DNA from: Floridanema aerugineum
GTDB taxonomy: Bacteria > Cyanobacteriota > Cyanobacteriia > Cyanobacteriales > Aerosakkonemataceae
Length of the DNA: 64,000 bases
Direction of reading: 5' to 3'
Assembly (NCBI RefSeq): GCF_041929345.1
Contig: NZ_JBHFNQ010000090.1
Location: 1-64,000 of the forward strand
The first letter of the stretch is position 1. Every line of letters begins with the position of its first letter. A program made the translations under genes and the position numbers. Under the pieces are notes generated by a model, which saw only the letters and a program-made list of their open reading frames with translations, did not search any database and had not been told where the DNA came from. Positions 53,112 to 61,261 of the stretch are shown here, piece by piece.

Positions 53112-53453
53112 ATGCCTATTCCATCAGAAATTCAAGCACTAATTGACCGACTCAACCGCGAGTTAGATGAGACTGAGGGAGATGTGATCGCAGGACTGAA
53201 CTTAGTCAGGCAAAGATTGTCTCTCTTTCCAGAAAATGAAATATTGATGCAGTTTTTTGCTGCCTTGAGCAATACTCTATTTTTCGTAGAAATTAACAGA
53301 AGTCGAATTAGCAATCTTGTCGAGCAAATTTCACCTAACGATGTACCTGCTGAAGTTGTTCAAGATGCTGGTGAAGATTTAGGACTAATTCTAGGAAGGG
53401 TTTTAGAAGCTAAAATGAATGCTAATCAACTAAAAACTCGTTTGGAGGACTGA
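53112..53453 (+). CDS. small hypothetical protein, first of a coupled three-gene set
   Basis: A 113-residue, largely helical acidic protein (MPIPSEIQALIDRLNREL) with no recognised domain. The C-terminus has a second amphipathic helix, LGLILGRVLEAKMNANQLKT. The next gene starts 3 bases after its stop and the third overlaps that by four bases, so they are cotranscribed. It resembles the helical small proteins of toxin-antitoxin or partner-binding systems in size and charge only. I know no homologue. Confidence 0.6.
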   Translation: MPIPSEIQALIDRLNRELDETEGDVIAGLNLVRQRLSLFPENEILMQFFAALSNTLFFVEINRSRISNLVEQISPNDVPAEVVQDAGEDLGLILGRVLEAKMNANQLKTRLED

Positions 53454-53455
53454 GC

Positions 53456-53635
53456 GTGACACAACCATCTATGAGTGAAGGCGAATTAGCCAAAATGAAA
53501 GAATTGCTCGAATTAGCTAAAATTACCGAGAATCAGATGAAGGAATTAGCTGATTTTACTTTGGAGATCAACCAAAAGTATGAAAAACGTTTAGCTGAAA
53601 TTAGAGTTGCTAAGAAGTTACAGGCATTACCATGA
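53456..53635 (+). CDS. 59-residue helical protein of coupled set
   Basis: The GTG start follows the previous stop by 3 bases, with GGAGGAC 9 bases before. The product begins MTQPSMSEGELAKMKELLEL and is one continuous charged helix with a heptad-like pattern. Its end, KYEKRLAEIRVAKKLQ, parallels KYQKRMREIREARQQQ of the next product, so the two look like paralogous coiled-coil partners. The stop overlaps the next ATG (ATGA). Confidence 0.65.
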   Translation: MTQPSMSEGELAKMKELLELAKITENQMKELADFTLEINQKYEKRLAEIRVAKKLQALP

Positions 53636-53805
53636 AAGAATTACCTGATGAAAAAATATTACTGGAAATGCTTGAAGTATTTAAAGATGCTGAAGTAAAA
53701 GCTAGAGAAATGAGTGAATGGGCGAGTGCGATCGCTTTCAAATATCAAAAACGGATGCGCGAAATTAGAGAGGCTAGGCAACAACAGGCTAGCGGGGTTG
53801 AGTGA
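53632..53805 (+). CDS. 57-residue helical protein of coupled set
   Basis: Starts at the ATGA overlap with the previous gene and encodes MKELPDEKILLEMLEVFKDA and then a charged helix ending QQQASGVE. The KYQKRMREIREA segment matches the previous protein. GAGTGCGATCGCTTTC, a HIP1-type octamer context, occurs inside it, in codons for SAIAF. Too short to assign a function. Confidence 0.6.
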   Translation: MKELPDEKILLEMLEVFKDAEVKAREMSEWASAIAFKYQKRMREIREARQQQASGVE

Positions 53806-53822
53806 GTCTAAGTTTATGACAA

Positions 53823-53993
53823 ATGTATTATGATTTTGACGAATTTGACGAAGAAAATATCTCAGATATTAAAAGCATTGCCGATTTTCAGAGAATAGTG
53901 GAATGGTGCGTTACACTGGCGTTAACGCACCCTACAAAGGGAGCGATCGCTTCACCCGCGCAACCCTTACCCTACAATTTAAATAAGTACTAA
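53823..53993 (+). CDS. possible 56-residue acidic protein, 3' half repeat-derived
   Basis: The frame begins MYYDFDEFDEENISDIKSIA and the first 28 residues are acidic and helical like the small proteins before it. The remainder is encoded by a GGTGCGTTA hairpin repeat (about 53903-53938) and downstream DNA, giving an atypical tail. Either the gene is a remnant interrupted by a repeat, or it is not translated. Confidence 0.35.
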   Translation: MYYDFDEFDEENISDIKSIADFQRIVEWCVTLALTHPTKGAIASPAQPLPYNLNKY

Positions 53994-54020
53994 CGTTGTT
54001 CAACTTACTAGAAATATTTT

Positions 54021-54305
54021 ATGCCTCCTCGTTGGCCCCGAAAACCCGATCGCAATGACCCCGCTTTCCGCAAACTCGATGACCGGATGAATTTTGCCAC
54101 TCATGTAGCAATTTTTGCTGCCTGTAATTCCGGGTTATGGTTTTTCCATAATTTCCAAAAGGCTGATTGGCCTTGGGCAGTTTGGGTGACAGGCGGATGG
54201 GCGACAGTTTTGTTTGCCCACGCTTTGTATATTTTTGCGATCGCTAATTACTCTCAACCCACAATTGTAACGGATGAAACTGCTTCTAAATCCTCCTCTG
54301 GTTAA
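54021..54305 (+). CDS. 2TM-domain membrane protein
   Basis: A 94-residue protein with a basic Pro/Arg-rich N-terminus (MPPRWPRKPDRNDPAF) and two hydrophobic segments (about residues 28-45 and 52-75) joined by a short turn, matching the 2TM-domain architecture. Both ends face the same side. Function is unknown. A partial duplicate of its first 66 bases lies about 1 kb upstream, at 53004. Confidence 0.8.
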   Translation: MPPRWPRKPDRNDPAFRKLDDRMNFATHVAIFAACNSGLWFFHNFQKADWPWAVWVTGGWATVLFAHALYIFAIANYSQPTIVTDETASKSSSG

Positions 54306-54404
54306 GATAAATTCTCTGACTTTTCAGGGATGTTGCAACCCAATCGAGTTTGATTTAATAGGATAAAACTAGATTTCTGAGCAATTTTACCAGAATAAGT
54401 GATT

Positions 54405-54710
54405 ATGGCTAAGACAAATACTTCACAAGCGATCGAATCTCTCGCAGCTGAAATTGGCAGTAATGTTTATATCGATATTGCCAAATGGCATCTTTATTTA
54501 CGCGAAGCACATTTGCATACTGTGGTTGCTGAACAGGTTTATCCAATGCTTGAAGATAACTCTTTAAGTGAAAGCAAAGTGTTGCAAATTTTGGCGGATA
54601 TTCCGGTAAAAATTGGTGGCAAACGCGATCTTCCTTTGGCAGATTTGATTCCTACTGCTAGTCAAGTAAATTTGATGGATATTTTGGAAGAATTTCAACG
54701 CAATATGTAG
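54405..54710 (+). CDS. DUF3181-family protein
   Basis: A cyanobacterial conserved protein of about 101 residues. AAEIGSNVYIDIAKWHLYLR and EAHLHTVVAEQVYPMLEDN are typical of DUF3181. It has no signal or membrane segment. The ATG at 54405 is chosen over the GTG at 54399 because it opens with MAKTNTSQAIESLA, the usual family start. The role of the family is unknown; it is nearly confined to oxygenic phototrophs as I know it. Confidence 0.82.
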   Translation: MAKTNTSQAIESLAAEIGSNVYIDIAKWHLYLREAHLHTVVAEQVYPMLEDNSLSESKVLQILADIPVKIGGKRDLPLADLIPTASQVNLMDILEEFQRNM

Positions 54711-54721
54711 GAATTCTTTTG

Positions 54722-54829
54722 GACTTCTTGCAAAAGTCAGAGTTCTGGGATTTTTTTACCACAGATATCCACAGATAAACACAGATGAACACAGATGAAA
54801 ATGCGGATATTTTACTTTTGCAAGAAGTC
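54722..54829. repeat. 108-base repeat element with perfect 16-base inverted ends
   Basis: GACTTCTTGCAAAAGT (54722-54737) and ACTTTTGCAAGAAGTC (54814-54829) are exact inverted copies flanking TTTTTTTACCACAGATATCC and further CACAGATGAA units. The right end runs into TTTTT, so this could be a terminator between convergent genes, or a small inverted-end element. Confidence 0.65.
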
Positions 54830-54836
54830 TTTTTGC

Positions 54837-56474
54837 TTACCTACGGATTTTTTGTTTAATCCGAGAAACTAAAATATCTACTTCTGGTAGTTTCAATTTT
54901 GTGGCGAAGAAGGCAAAAACGGCTAAACCAACTAATGTAGCAATAGTCAATTCTAAGAGTTGAATTAACAAGTTTTGCTGGGGAATAAATCTTTGGAAAC
55001 TCCAACTAACACCCCAAGAAATTACGCCAGTAAAGACGCTAGCGCCACCTAAAGCGCCGATTTTTAATGACCATTGTTTCATGGGTAAACCATTGAGTTT
55101 TTGATGCAATTTCCAGGTGAGAAAGATCATGGAAGTAATGTTAACTCCCATTGTGGCTAAGACTAATCCTGGTGCGCCAAAAGGTTTGAAAAAAATGAAG
55201 TCTAACAGGGCGTTGAGAAAGATATTAAAAACGCTAATTCTAAAGGGTGTATCTGCATCTCCCAAGGCATAAAATACTCGGACTAAGACATCTCGCCCTA
55301 AGTAGAAAAACATTCCAATGCCGTAAACAATTAGCAAAGATGCTACTAGTTGAGATGCTTGTTTATCGAATGCGCCTCTTTGATAAACTACTTGGACGAT
55401 CGGCATTGCTAAAGAAACCATGATTGCCCCTAATGGTAACATTGTCAGGGCAGTGAGAATTAATGCTTGACGAATTCTGTCTTTTAATTCTGACCAATCT
55501 TTAGGGTCGGCAAGTCGGGAAAAGATTGGCAAAAAGGGAACTAATAAAACATTGGAAATAATGCCTAATGGAGTTTGTACTAATAGTCCGGCATAGCTTA
55601 AACTAGCAGCAGCTTTGGGGATGAAAGAAGCGAAGAATAAATCGGTGTAAACGTTAATATGTAACATCCCGGAAGAAAAGGTGGCAGGTGCCATAATTCT
55701 CAGCACTTCTTTGACTCCAGTATTGTGAAAGTCAAAGCGCAAACGTAAGGTTCCTAAACCCGATCGCCATTGAGCAATTACCTGCACTAACCATTGTAAA
55801 ATAGCTCCGGCTAAAGTGCCGATCGCTAACACTTGTCCACCTAACATTGCATATTCATTAGTGGTGATTTTGCCACCTAAAACTATGGCTAAACCTGCCA
55901 ATCCTCCAATAACTGTAATGCTAGAAAATAGGGGACTAATTGAAGGCAACCAATACTGATCTGCGGCATTTAATGTAGCAAAACCAATCCCAATTAAACC
56001 TGCAAATAACGCCATTGGTGCCATAATTTGTAGTTGTTGAATGGCGATCGCTTTGGTAAGTGCAAATGTCTGTGCTTGTGCTGCGGTGACTCCTTGGGTT
56101 TGATTTAATCCGGGTGCCACTAAATCCATTAATGGTTCAGCAAAAATAATTAAAGCGATCGTAACTAGTAATAAAATCCCGCTGACAAAGGTCGTAATTG
56201 TTTCTACAATAGGGGCAGCCTCTTCTTTTTCCCGTTTCGCTAGTACGCTAACTAAAGCACTGTGAAATGGGCCGTTGATGCCACCTAGCAATACTAATAA
56301 AAAACCTGGGAGGATGTAGGCATAGCTGTAGGCATTGGCAGCTGCGCCAACTCCAAAGGCGGCGGCGATCGCTTGCTGACGCACTAATCCAAAAATTTTA
56401 CTGATCAGGGTTGCTACAGCTACAATTCCGGCAATGTTAACTAAAGTTCGAGAGGGTTTCTTGATTCCAGACAC
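54837..56474 (-). CDS. murJ: lipid II flippase MurJ
   Basis: MurJ moves lipid-linked peptidoglycan precursor across the inner membrane. At 545 residues with about 14 hydrophobic helices, it is a typical MurJ/MviN-type MOP-superfamily protein. The helix-1 motif VATLISKIFGLVRQQAIAAA contains the conserved Arg, and PAALSYAGLLVQ and ALGDADTPF segments follow. The ribosome site is not strong. It stands between convergent (DUF3181) and divergent (DUF3095) genes. Confidence 0.93.
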   Translation of the reverse strand: MSGIKKPSRTLVNIAGIVAVATLISKIFGLVRQQAIAAAFGVGAAANAYSYAYILPGFLLVLLGGINGPFHSALVSVLAKREKEEAAPIVETITTFVSGILLLVTIALIIFAEPLMDLVAPGLNQTQGVTAAQAQTFALTKAIAIQQLQIMAPMALFAGLIGIGFATLNAADQYWLPSISPLFSSITVIGGLAGLAIVLGGKITTNEYAMLGGQVLAIGTLAGAILQWLVQVIAQWRSGLGTLRLRFDFHNTGVKEVLRIMAPATFSSGMLHINVYTDLFFASFIPKAAASLSYAGLLVQTPLGIISNVLLVPFLPIFSRLADPKDWSELKDRIRQALILTALTMLPLGAIMVSLAMPIVQVVYQRGAFDKQASQLVASLLIVYGIGMFFYLGRDVLVRVFYALGDADTPFRISVFNIFLNALLDFIFFKPFGAPGLVLATMGVNITSMIFLTWKLHQKLNGLPMKQWSLKIGALGGASVFTGVISWGVSWSFQRFIPQQNLLIQLLELTIATLVGLAVFAFFATKLKLPEVDILVSRIKQKIRR

Positions 56475-56538
56475 AAACTCTTGAGAATTACTAAAGGTAC
56501 CTTACTTATTCAACCCTGAACTGGCAATTAGGAAAAGT

Positions 56539-57750
56539 ATGTCCAGCGATTATTTTTATTCTGAGTTACCCGCTTTAGCAGATTTTCTGGAAATTACTAA
56601 TTCCAGTAATTACGTTTCTGTACCTCCTGACTGGCAAGTGATTGTTACAGATATAGTGGGTTCTACGAAAGCGATCGAGTCCGGTCGTTACAAGGAAGTT
56701 AACTTAATTGGTGCTTGTTCAATTGTAGCGATTTTAAATATTGCGAAAAATTTTGAAGTGCCTTTTGTATTCGGTGGAGATGGTGCTTCCCTGTTAATTC
56801 CGCCTTCACTTTTACGCGAAACTAAACAAGCTTTGTTAGCTACTAAGATTTTAGCGAAGCAGGAATTTAAGTTAGATTTACGAGTGGGAATTGTTCCGGT
56901 TTCGGCAGTAAATAAAAATGGCTATCATCTCAAAATTGCCAAGTTAAAAATTTCGGAACATTATCATCAAGCAGTTTTTAATAGTTATGGTTTAACTCAT
57001 GCCACAGATTTAGTTAAAAACCCTGATTATGCTGATATTTATTTGATTAAAGATCCAGAAGATCAGCCAAAAGCAGATTTTTCTGGATTGGAATGTCGTT
57101 GGCAAGATATTCCTAGTCAACGTGGTGAAATCGTCAGTTTTTTGGTATTTGCAACAACTGATGAAGAGAAAAAAGGTAATTATATTTACAGGGAAGTTTT
57201 AAATGAATTTAGGAAAATTTACGGTCAAGAGATCGATTTTCATCCGATTCCAATCGCCAATCTGAAACTGAGTTTTGATGAAAGAAAACTGATGCAGGAG
57301 GCAAAAGTGCGATTCCCGAAGGGATCGCAAAGCGAATCGCCAGTAGGTAATTGGTTACAACAGCAATGGTATTTGTCAAAAATCAAGCTGGAAAACTATT
57401 TAGGAGCATTTTCTATGAATTTAAACCTAAAAGTTAGGGACACAGATTGGGGAGAATATAAAAATATTTTCTTAGATTCTACAGATTATAAAAAGTTTGA
57501 TGATATACTACGTATGGTTATTGCTGGTAATTCAGAGCAAAGGCAGCAATTAACCAAATATTTAGAAAGTCAGTATCAAGCAGGAAAGTTAGTTTATGGA
57601 TTACATAATTCCGATCGGGCCATAGTTACCTGTTTAGTTTTTGAACGTAACGGTCGCCAAGTACATTTTGTGGATGGTGCAGATGGCGGTTACGCCTTAG
57701 CAGCTAAGGCAATGAAAAAAAGAATGCTAGCCCTAAATTATCAAGAATAA
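56539..57750 (+). CDS. DUF3095 protein, class III nucleotide-cyclase-like
   Basis: The N-terminal 200 residues resemble a class III cyclase: VIVTDIVGSTKAIESGR (Asp38) and VFGGDGASLLIP (Asp81) supply the two metal-binding Asps. The Lys and Asp that choose adenine in true cyclases are not evident, so activity cannot be assumed. The C-terminal 200 residues (DUF3095 part) begin near YGQEIDFHPIPI. It forms a same-strand run with sfsA, 4 bases later, and an RsbW-type kinase, suggesting shared signalling. Confidence 0.82.
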   Translation: MSSDYFYSELPALADFLEITNSSNYVSVPPDWQVIVTDIVGSTKAIESGRYKEVNLIGACSIVAILNIAKNFEVPFVFGGDGASLLIPPSLLRETKQALLATKILAKQEFKLDLRVGIVPVSAVNKNGYHLKIAKLKISEHYHQAVFNSYGLTHATDLVKNPDYADIYLIKDPEDQPKADFSGLECRWQDIPSQRGEIVSFLVFATTDEEKKGNYIYREVLNEFRKIYGQEIDFHPIPIANLKLSFDERKLMQEAKVRFPKGSQSESPVGNWLQQQWYLSKIKLENYLGAFSMNLNLKVRDTDWGEYKNIFLDSTDYKKFDDILRMVIAGNSEQRQQLTKYLESQYQAGKLVYGLHNSDRAIVTCLVFERNGRQVHFVDGADGGYALAAKAMKKRMLALNYQE

Positions 57751-57754
57751 CAGC

Positions 57755-58531
57755 ATGAATTCTAATTTAATTTATCAATTTCCTCCCCTGTTTGCAGGTA
57801 TTTTAGTTAAACGTTACAAGCGATTTTTTGCTGATATTGAATTAGCTACAGGAGAAATAATTACAGCACATTGCCCCAATACAGGGCCAATGACTGGGGT
57901 TTCTACCCCTGGTAGTTTGGTACAAGTTTCTTATAATCCCAGTCCTACCAGAAAACTTGCTTATACTTGGGAAATGATTCAAGTTTCGGACAATGAACCG
58001 ACTTGGGTAGGAATTAATACAAATTTGCCAAACCGGATCGTAAAACTAGGTTTAGAAGCCGGAATTTTCCCGGAATTAAGTGATTATAAAGAAATTAAAC
58101 CAGAAGTAGTTTACGGGCGAGAGAAAAAAAGTCGCATTGATTTTTTCTTGTCAGGAAGCGAGACAAAATTGCCTGTTTATGTGGAAGTGAAGAATACAAC
58201 TTGGTCACAAGGTAGGTTAGCAGTATTCCCCGATACTGTCACCACCAGAGGGCAAAAACATTTACAAGAATTAATCTCAATTTTACCCACAGTACGGGCA
58301 GTAATGCTTTATTTTATAAATAGGGGAGACTGCGACAGTTTTGCCCCCGGAGATCTGGTCGATCCAGTTTATGGGAAAATGTTACGAGAAGCAGTAGCGC
58401 AAGGTGTAGAGGTTTTAGCTTATCGCTTTGAAACTAAACCCGAAGGAATTCGCTACTTGGGAAAAGCAAAATTTATAGCATCTATGCCAGAATTGAGTGT
58501 AAATGCAACTAATTATCATCGTAAAATTTAG
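57755..58531 (+). CDS. sfsA: SfsA-family DNA/RNA-binding protein
   Basis: SfsA is a 258-residue protein first described through maltose metabolism and related to nucleic-acid nucleases (PD-(D/E)xK-like). The signature HCPNTGPMTGVSTPGS (about residues 40-55) and SRIDFFL...YVEVKNTTW (Asp...E-x-K core) are both intact. The C-terminus ends in a beta region with YRFETKPEGIRYLG. It starts 5 bases after the DUF3095 stop, so the two are likely cotranscribed. Physiological role in cyanobacteria is unclear. Confidence 0.93.
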   Translation: MNSNLIYQFPPLFAGILVKRYKRFFADIELATGEIITAHCPNTGPMTGVSTPGSLVQVSYNPSPTRKLAYTWEMIQVSDNEPTWVGINTNLPNRIVKLGLEAGIFPELSDYKEIKPEVVYGREKKSRIDFFLSGSETKLPVYVEVKNTTWSQGRLAVFPDTVTTRGQKHLQELISILPTVRAVMLYFINRGDCDSFAPGDLVDPVYGKMLREAVAQGVEVLAYRFETKPEGIRYLGKAKFIASMPELSVNATNYHRKI

Positions 58532-58540
58532 GTATTTATT

Positions 58541-59008
58541 ATGAAATGGTGGAACCGCCAAGGGATCTTTTTTAAAGAGGATTTAACGGTTAAAAGTGAT
58601 ATCACTTTCCTTAACCAGGTTTTATCATGGTTTGATGAATTATGTTTTCGTAATCAATCAAAGCTTTCCTGGTTAGTACGTAAAAGCGATCGCCAATACA
58701 TCCCTTTAGATGAGTTAAAACTAGCTTTAGATGAAGGGTTTACCAATGTGGTACGCCACGCCCACGAAAAATTACCGCCTGATACTCCGATCGAAATACA
58801 GTTTACTATCTGGGACGATCGCATAGAAATAAGGATTTGGGATCGAGGCGAACCTTTCGATCCAAGTACCTTACCAGAACCAGAACTAGGGTCACTTCAA
58901 GAAGGTGGTTTTGGTTGGTCGTTAATTCGCCGTTTGACCGATCGCGTATCTTATGAACGAGACAAGGATGGGCGAAACTGTCTGTTACTGGTGAAGCGAA
59001 AGCCTTAA
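58541..59008 (+). CDS. RsbW/SpoIIAB-type anti-sigma kinase
   Basis: A 155-residue GHKL (HATPase_c_2) protein that would phosphorylate an anti-sigma-factor antagonist or bind a sigma factor. The N-box is LALDEGFTNVVRHAHEK (about 72-88), the G1-box IRIWDRGEPFDP and the G2-box EGGFGWSLIRRL. These are the ATP-binding elements of the RsbW group. No STAS partner gene is next to it. It begins 10 bases after sfsA, so it joins that cotranscribed run. Confidence 0.9.
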   Translation: MKWWNRQGIFFKEDLTVKSDITFLNQVLSWFDELCFRNQSKLSWLVRKSDRQYIPLDELKLALDEGFTNVVRHAHEKLPPDTPIEIQFTIWDDRIEIRIWDRGEPFDPSTLPEPELGSLQEGGFGWSLIRRLTDRVSYERDKDGRNCLLLVKRKP

Positions 59009-59067
59009 TCGTTAACCTGAAGATATGATTATTTGATATGATTTAGGATTGTGCGATCGCTAAATTT

Positions 59068-60564
59068 ATGATTAATAACTCAGCCATTCAATTTAAATAT
59101 AATGCACTTTACAAACCCAATCAGTTAATTTGTGGCACAGGACAAACCGCCATAGTTACAGGTTGGAGTGTCAAACAAACAATTGCTAAACATCTACCAT
59201 CTGATAATTACGCTGTCATTGGTAATTTATACAGTCCAACCAGGGGAATTTCCTTCTTAATTCGCAATTTATTAGCTAATCCTTATGTCAGGAGATTAGT
59301 AATTTTAAACGCCACCAAAGAAGATAAAAACGCAGGTGGTTGTCAATGTTTATTAGACTTTTTTACTCATGGATTTACCGAAGGCAAAAGCGACACTGGG
59401 CGAGATTGTTGGGTAATCAAATCCCCAATTACAGGTTACATTGATATAGAAATTTCCGCTACAGCTTTAGAAATATTGCGCCAAAATATTGAAGTAAAAG
59501 AAGCAAAAACAATTACCGAAGCAGTAGATTTAGTCAACTCATATTCAACCAAAGAAACTTTAGAACCTTGGGGAGAACCGTTAATTTTTCCCGAAGTCGA
59601 AGTCACCCCAACCGTATTACCCGGACATCGTTACGGACATCGTATCGAAGGCAAAACAATTGCCGAAACCTGGGTAAAAATCATCCACAGAATTAAGACA
59701 ACGGGCACAATTAGACCCACAGGTTACGATGGCAAATGGCAAGAGTTAATTGATTTAATGGCAGTCGTCACTGATGAACCAGAAAACTTCTATTTCCCCG
59801 AACCGAACTATTTACCAATTGATAGAACTTTCTTAGAAGAATACATTTCCCAAATCTTAGATGATTCGCCTTACCGAGAAGGAGTTAAATACACTTATGG
59901 ACAGCGTTTAAGGTCTTGGTTTGGCAAAGATCAAATTGAACAAGTGATTAACAAACTAATAGGAGAAATTGATGCGGCGAGTGCAGTAATGTCCCTTTGG
60001 GATGTGCAAGATCATGATAAAGGCGGGAGTCCTTGTTTGAACCATATTTGGGTGAGAGTTGTGGAAAATGAATTAACTTTAACAGCGACTCTTCGTAGTA
60101 ATGATATGTACATGGCATGGCCCGCAAATGCAATGGGATTAAGGGCATTGCAAAAACATATTAGAGACGAAATTGCCAAACGTTCTGATTATGATTTGCA
60201 AATGGGACCGTTAATTACTATTAGTCAGTCGGCGCATATTTACTCAGATTGTTGGCAACATACAGATTTAATCATCCAAAAACATTATCAGAAAATCATT
60301 AATACAGAACAGCAAACGTATTATGATCCTGTTGGCAACTTTTTGATTGAAATTCAGGATGATAATATTGTCGTCACACGAACAACGCCAGGGAGTGGAG
60401 AGATTGTTGCCTGTTATTTAGGTAAAGACCCGCTGCGGTTGTCAAGAGAAATTTGTGCTGATTCTCCTGCTATTCAAGCAAACCATGCTGTCTACTTAGG
60501 GATAGAATTGCAAAAAGCTTGGCTAGCAATTAGAGACGGTTTAAACTACGTACAGGATCGCTAA
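59068..60564 (+). CDS. three-part thymidylate-synthase-like protein (MtrA-like, ThyA-like, DUF4346)
   Basis: The protein has three parts. Residues of about 20-145 resemble the MtrA subunit of tetrahydromethanopterin methyltransferase (CGTGQTAIVTGWS, ANPYVRRLVILNA). Residues of about 185-385 resemble thymidylate synthase ThyA: SPCLNHIWVRV holds the probable nucleophile Cys323, and LRSNDMYMAWPANA supplies Arg343, Asp346 and Asn354, matching the dUMP-phosphate and base ligands. Residues of about 415-498 match the pterin-binding DUF4346 domain (DPVGNFLIEIQ, NHAVYLGIELQKAW). The set of pterin and dUMP sites suggests dTMP synthesis with an unusual folate or pterin donor. A dCMP-deaminase-like gene lies two genes downstream. 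Confidence 0.82.
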   Translation: MINNSAIQFKYNALYKPNQLICGTGQTAIVTGWSVKQTIAKHLPSDNYAVIGNLYSPTRGISFLIRNLLANPYVRRLVILNATKEDKNAGGCQCLLDFFTHGFTEGKSDTGRDCWVIKSPITGYIDIEISATALEILRQNIEVKEAKTITEAVDLVNSYSTKETLEPWGEPLIFPEVEVTPTVLPGHRYGHRIEGKTIAETWVKIIHRIKTTGTIRPTGYDGKWQELIDLMAVVTDEPENFYFPEPNYLPIDRTFLEEYISQILDDSPYREGVKYTYGQRLRSWFGKDQIEQVINKLIGEIDAASAVMSLWDVQDHDKGGSPCLNHIWVRVVENELTLTATLRSNDMYMAWPANAMGLRALQKHIRDEIAKRSDYDLQMGPLITISQSAHIYSDCWQHTDLIIQKHYQKIINTEQQTYYDPVGNFLIEIQDDNIVVTRTTPGSGEIVACYLGKDPLRLSREICADSPAIQANHAVYLGIELQKAWLAIRDGLNYVQDR

Positions 60565-60590
60565 AATAGCTTAATTTAGACGGACAAACA

Positions 60591-61241
60591 ATGGAGATTT
60601 TAATACCTTCTGCGGACTATAGAGAAATCCCTTTGGGCAATGGTCTAGTTGCTATAGTTGATGGGGTGGATTTCGAGTTCTTAAATCAGTGGAAGTGGGG
60701 TGTTTCTCAATCCAAACACAGATTCTATGCACGCCGTAGTTATATGGTCAATAGAATTAGTAAAAAAATATTCATGCACAGGCTGATTTTAGAATCTCAT
60801 GGTATTAATATTACAGGTTTAGTTGTTGATCATATAGATGGAAATACTTTGAACAATCGCCTCAGTAATCTTCGACCTGCTACTAATACCGAAAATTGCC
60901 GTAACAGCAAAGGTCATCCAAACAGAAACAGTAAATATAAATGCGTTTTTCCTAACGGAAAAGATGGTTGGATGGCTTATATTATGGTCGATCGCCAGCG
61001 CATTTATTTGGGAACTTATGGTACACCCGAAGAAGCTGCTTTAGCTTATAATAAAGCAGCTATCAATTATTTTGGTGAATTCGCCTATTTAAATGAGTTG
61101 CCTAATTCTGTAACAATATTATCTCCTGTCACCTGTGTTATTTGCGATAAGCAAATAAGGCGAGATGCCAAATACCCTTATTGTGTGACCCATCGGTATT
61201 TAAGACCAGGTTATCGTGGGCGTAACTTACCAAAGCAATAG
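60591..61241 (+). CDS. HNH-AP2 homing-type endonuclease
   Basis: A 216-residue protein with an HNH nuclease domain (FMHRLILE..VVDHIDGNTLNNRLSNLR, residues 62-95, with His63, Asp80-His81 and Asn88), an AP2 DNA-binding domain (SKYKCVF..GWMAYI..GTYGTPEEAALAYNKAA..FGEFAYLN, 114-168) and a C-terminal zinc-knuckle-like end (CVIC..YCVTH, Cys182, Cys185, Cys198, His201). The HNH-plus-AP2 combination is that of free-standing homing endonucleases. It sits between the ThyA-like gene and the dCMP-deaminase gene, 26 and 20 bases from them. Such enzymes often lodge next to DNA-metabolism genes. Confidence 0.85.
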   Translation: MEILIPSADYREIPLGNGLVAIVDGVDFEFLNQWKWGVSQSKHRFYARRSYMVNRISKKIFMHRLILESHGINITGLVVDHIDGNTLNNRLSNLRPATNTENCRNSKGHPNRNSKYKCVFPNGKDGWMAYIMVDRQRIYLGTYGTPEEAALAYNKAAINYFGEFAYLNELPNSVTILSPVTCVICDKQIRRDAKYPYCVTHRYLRPGYRGRNLPKQ

Positions 61242-61261
61242 CAATCAAAAAAATTTAAATC

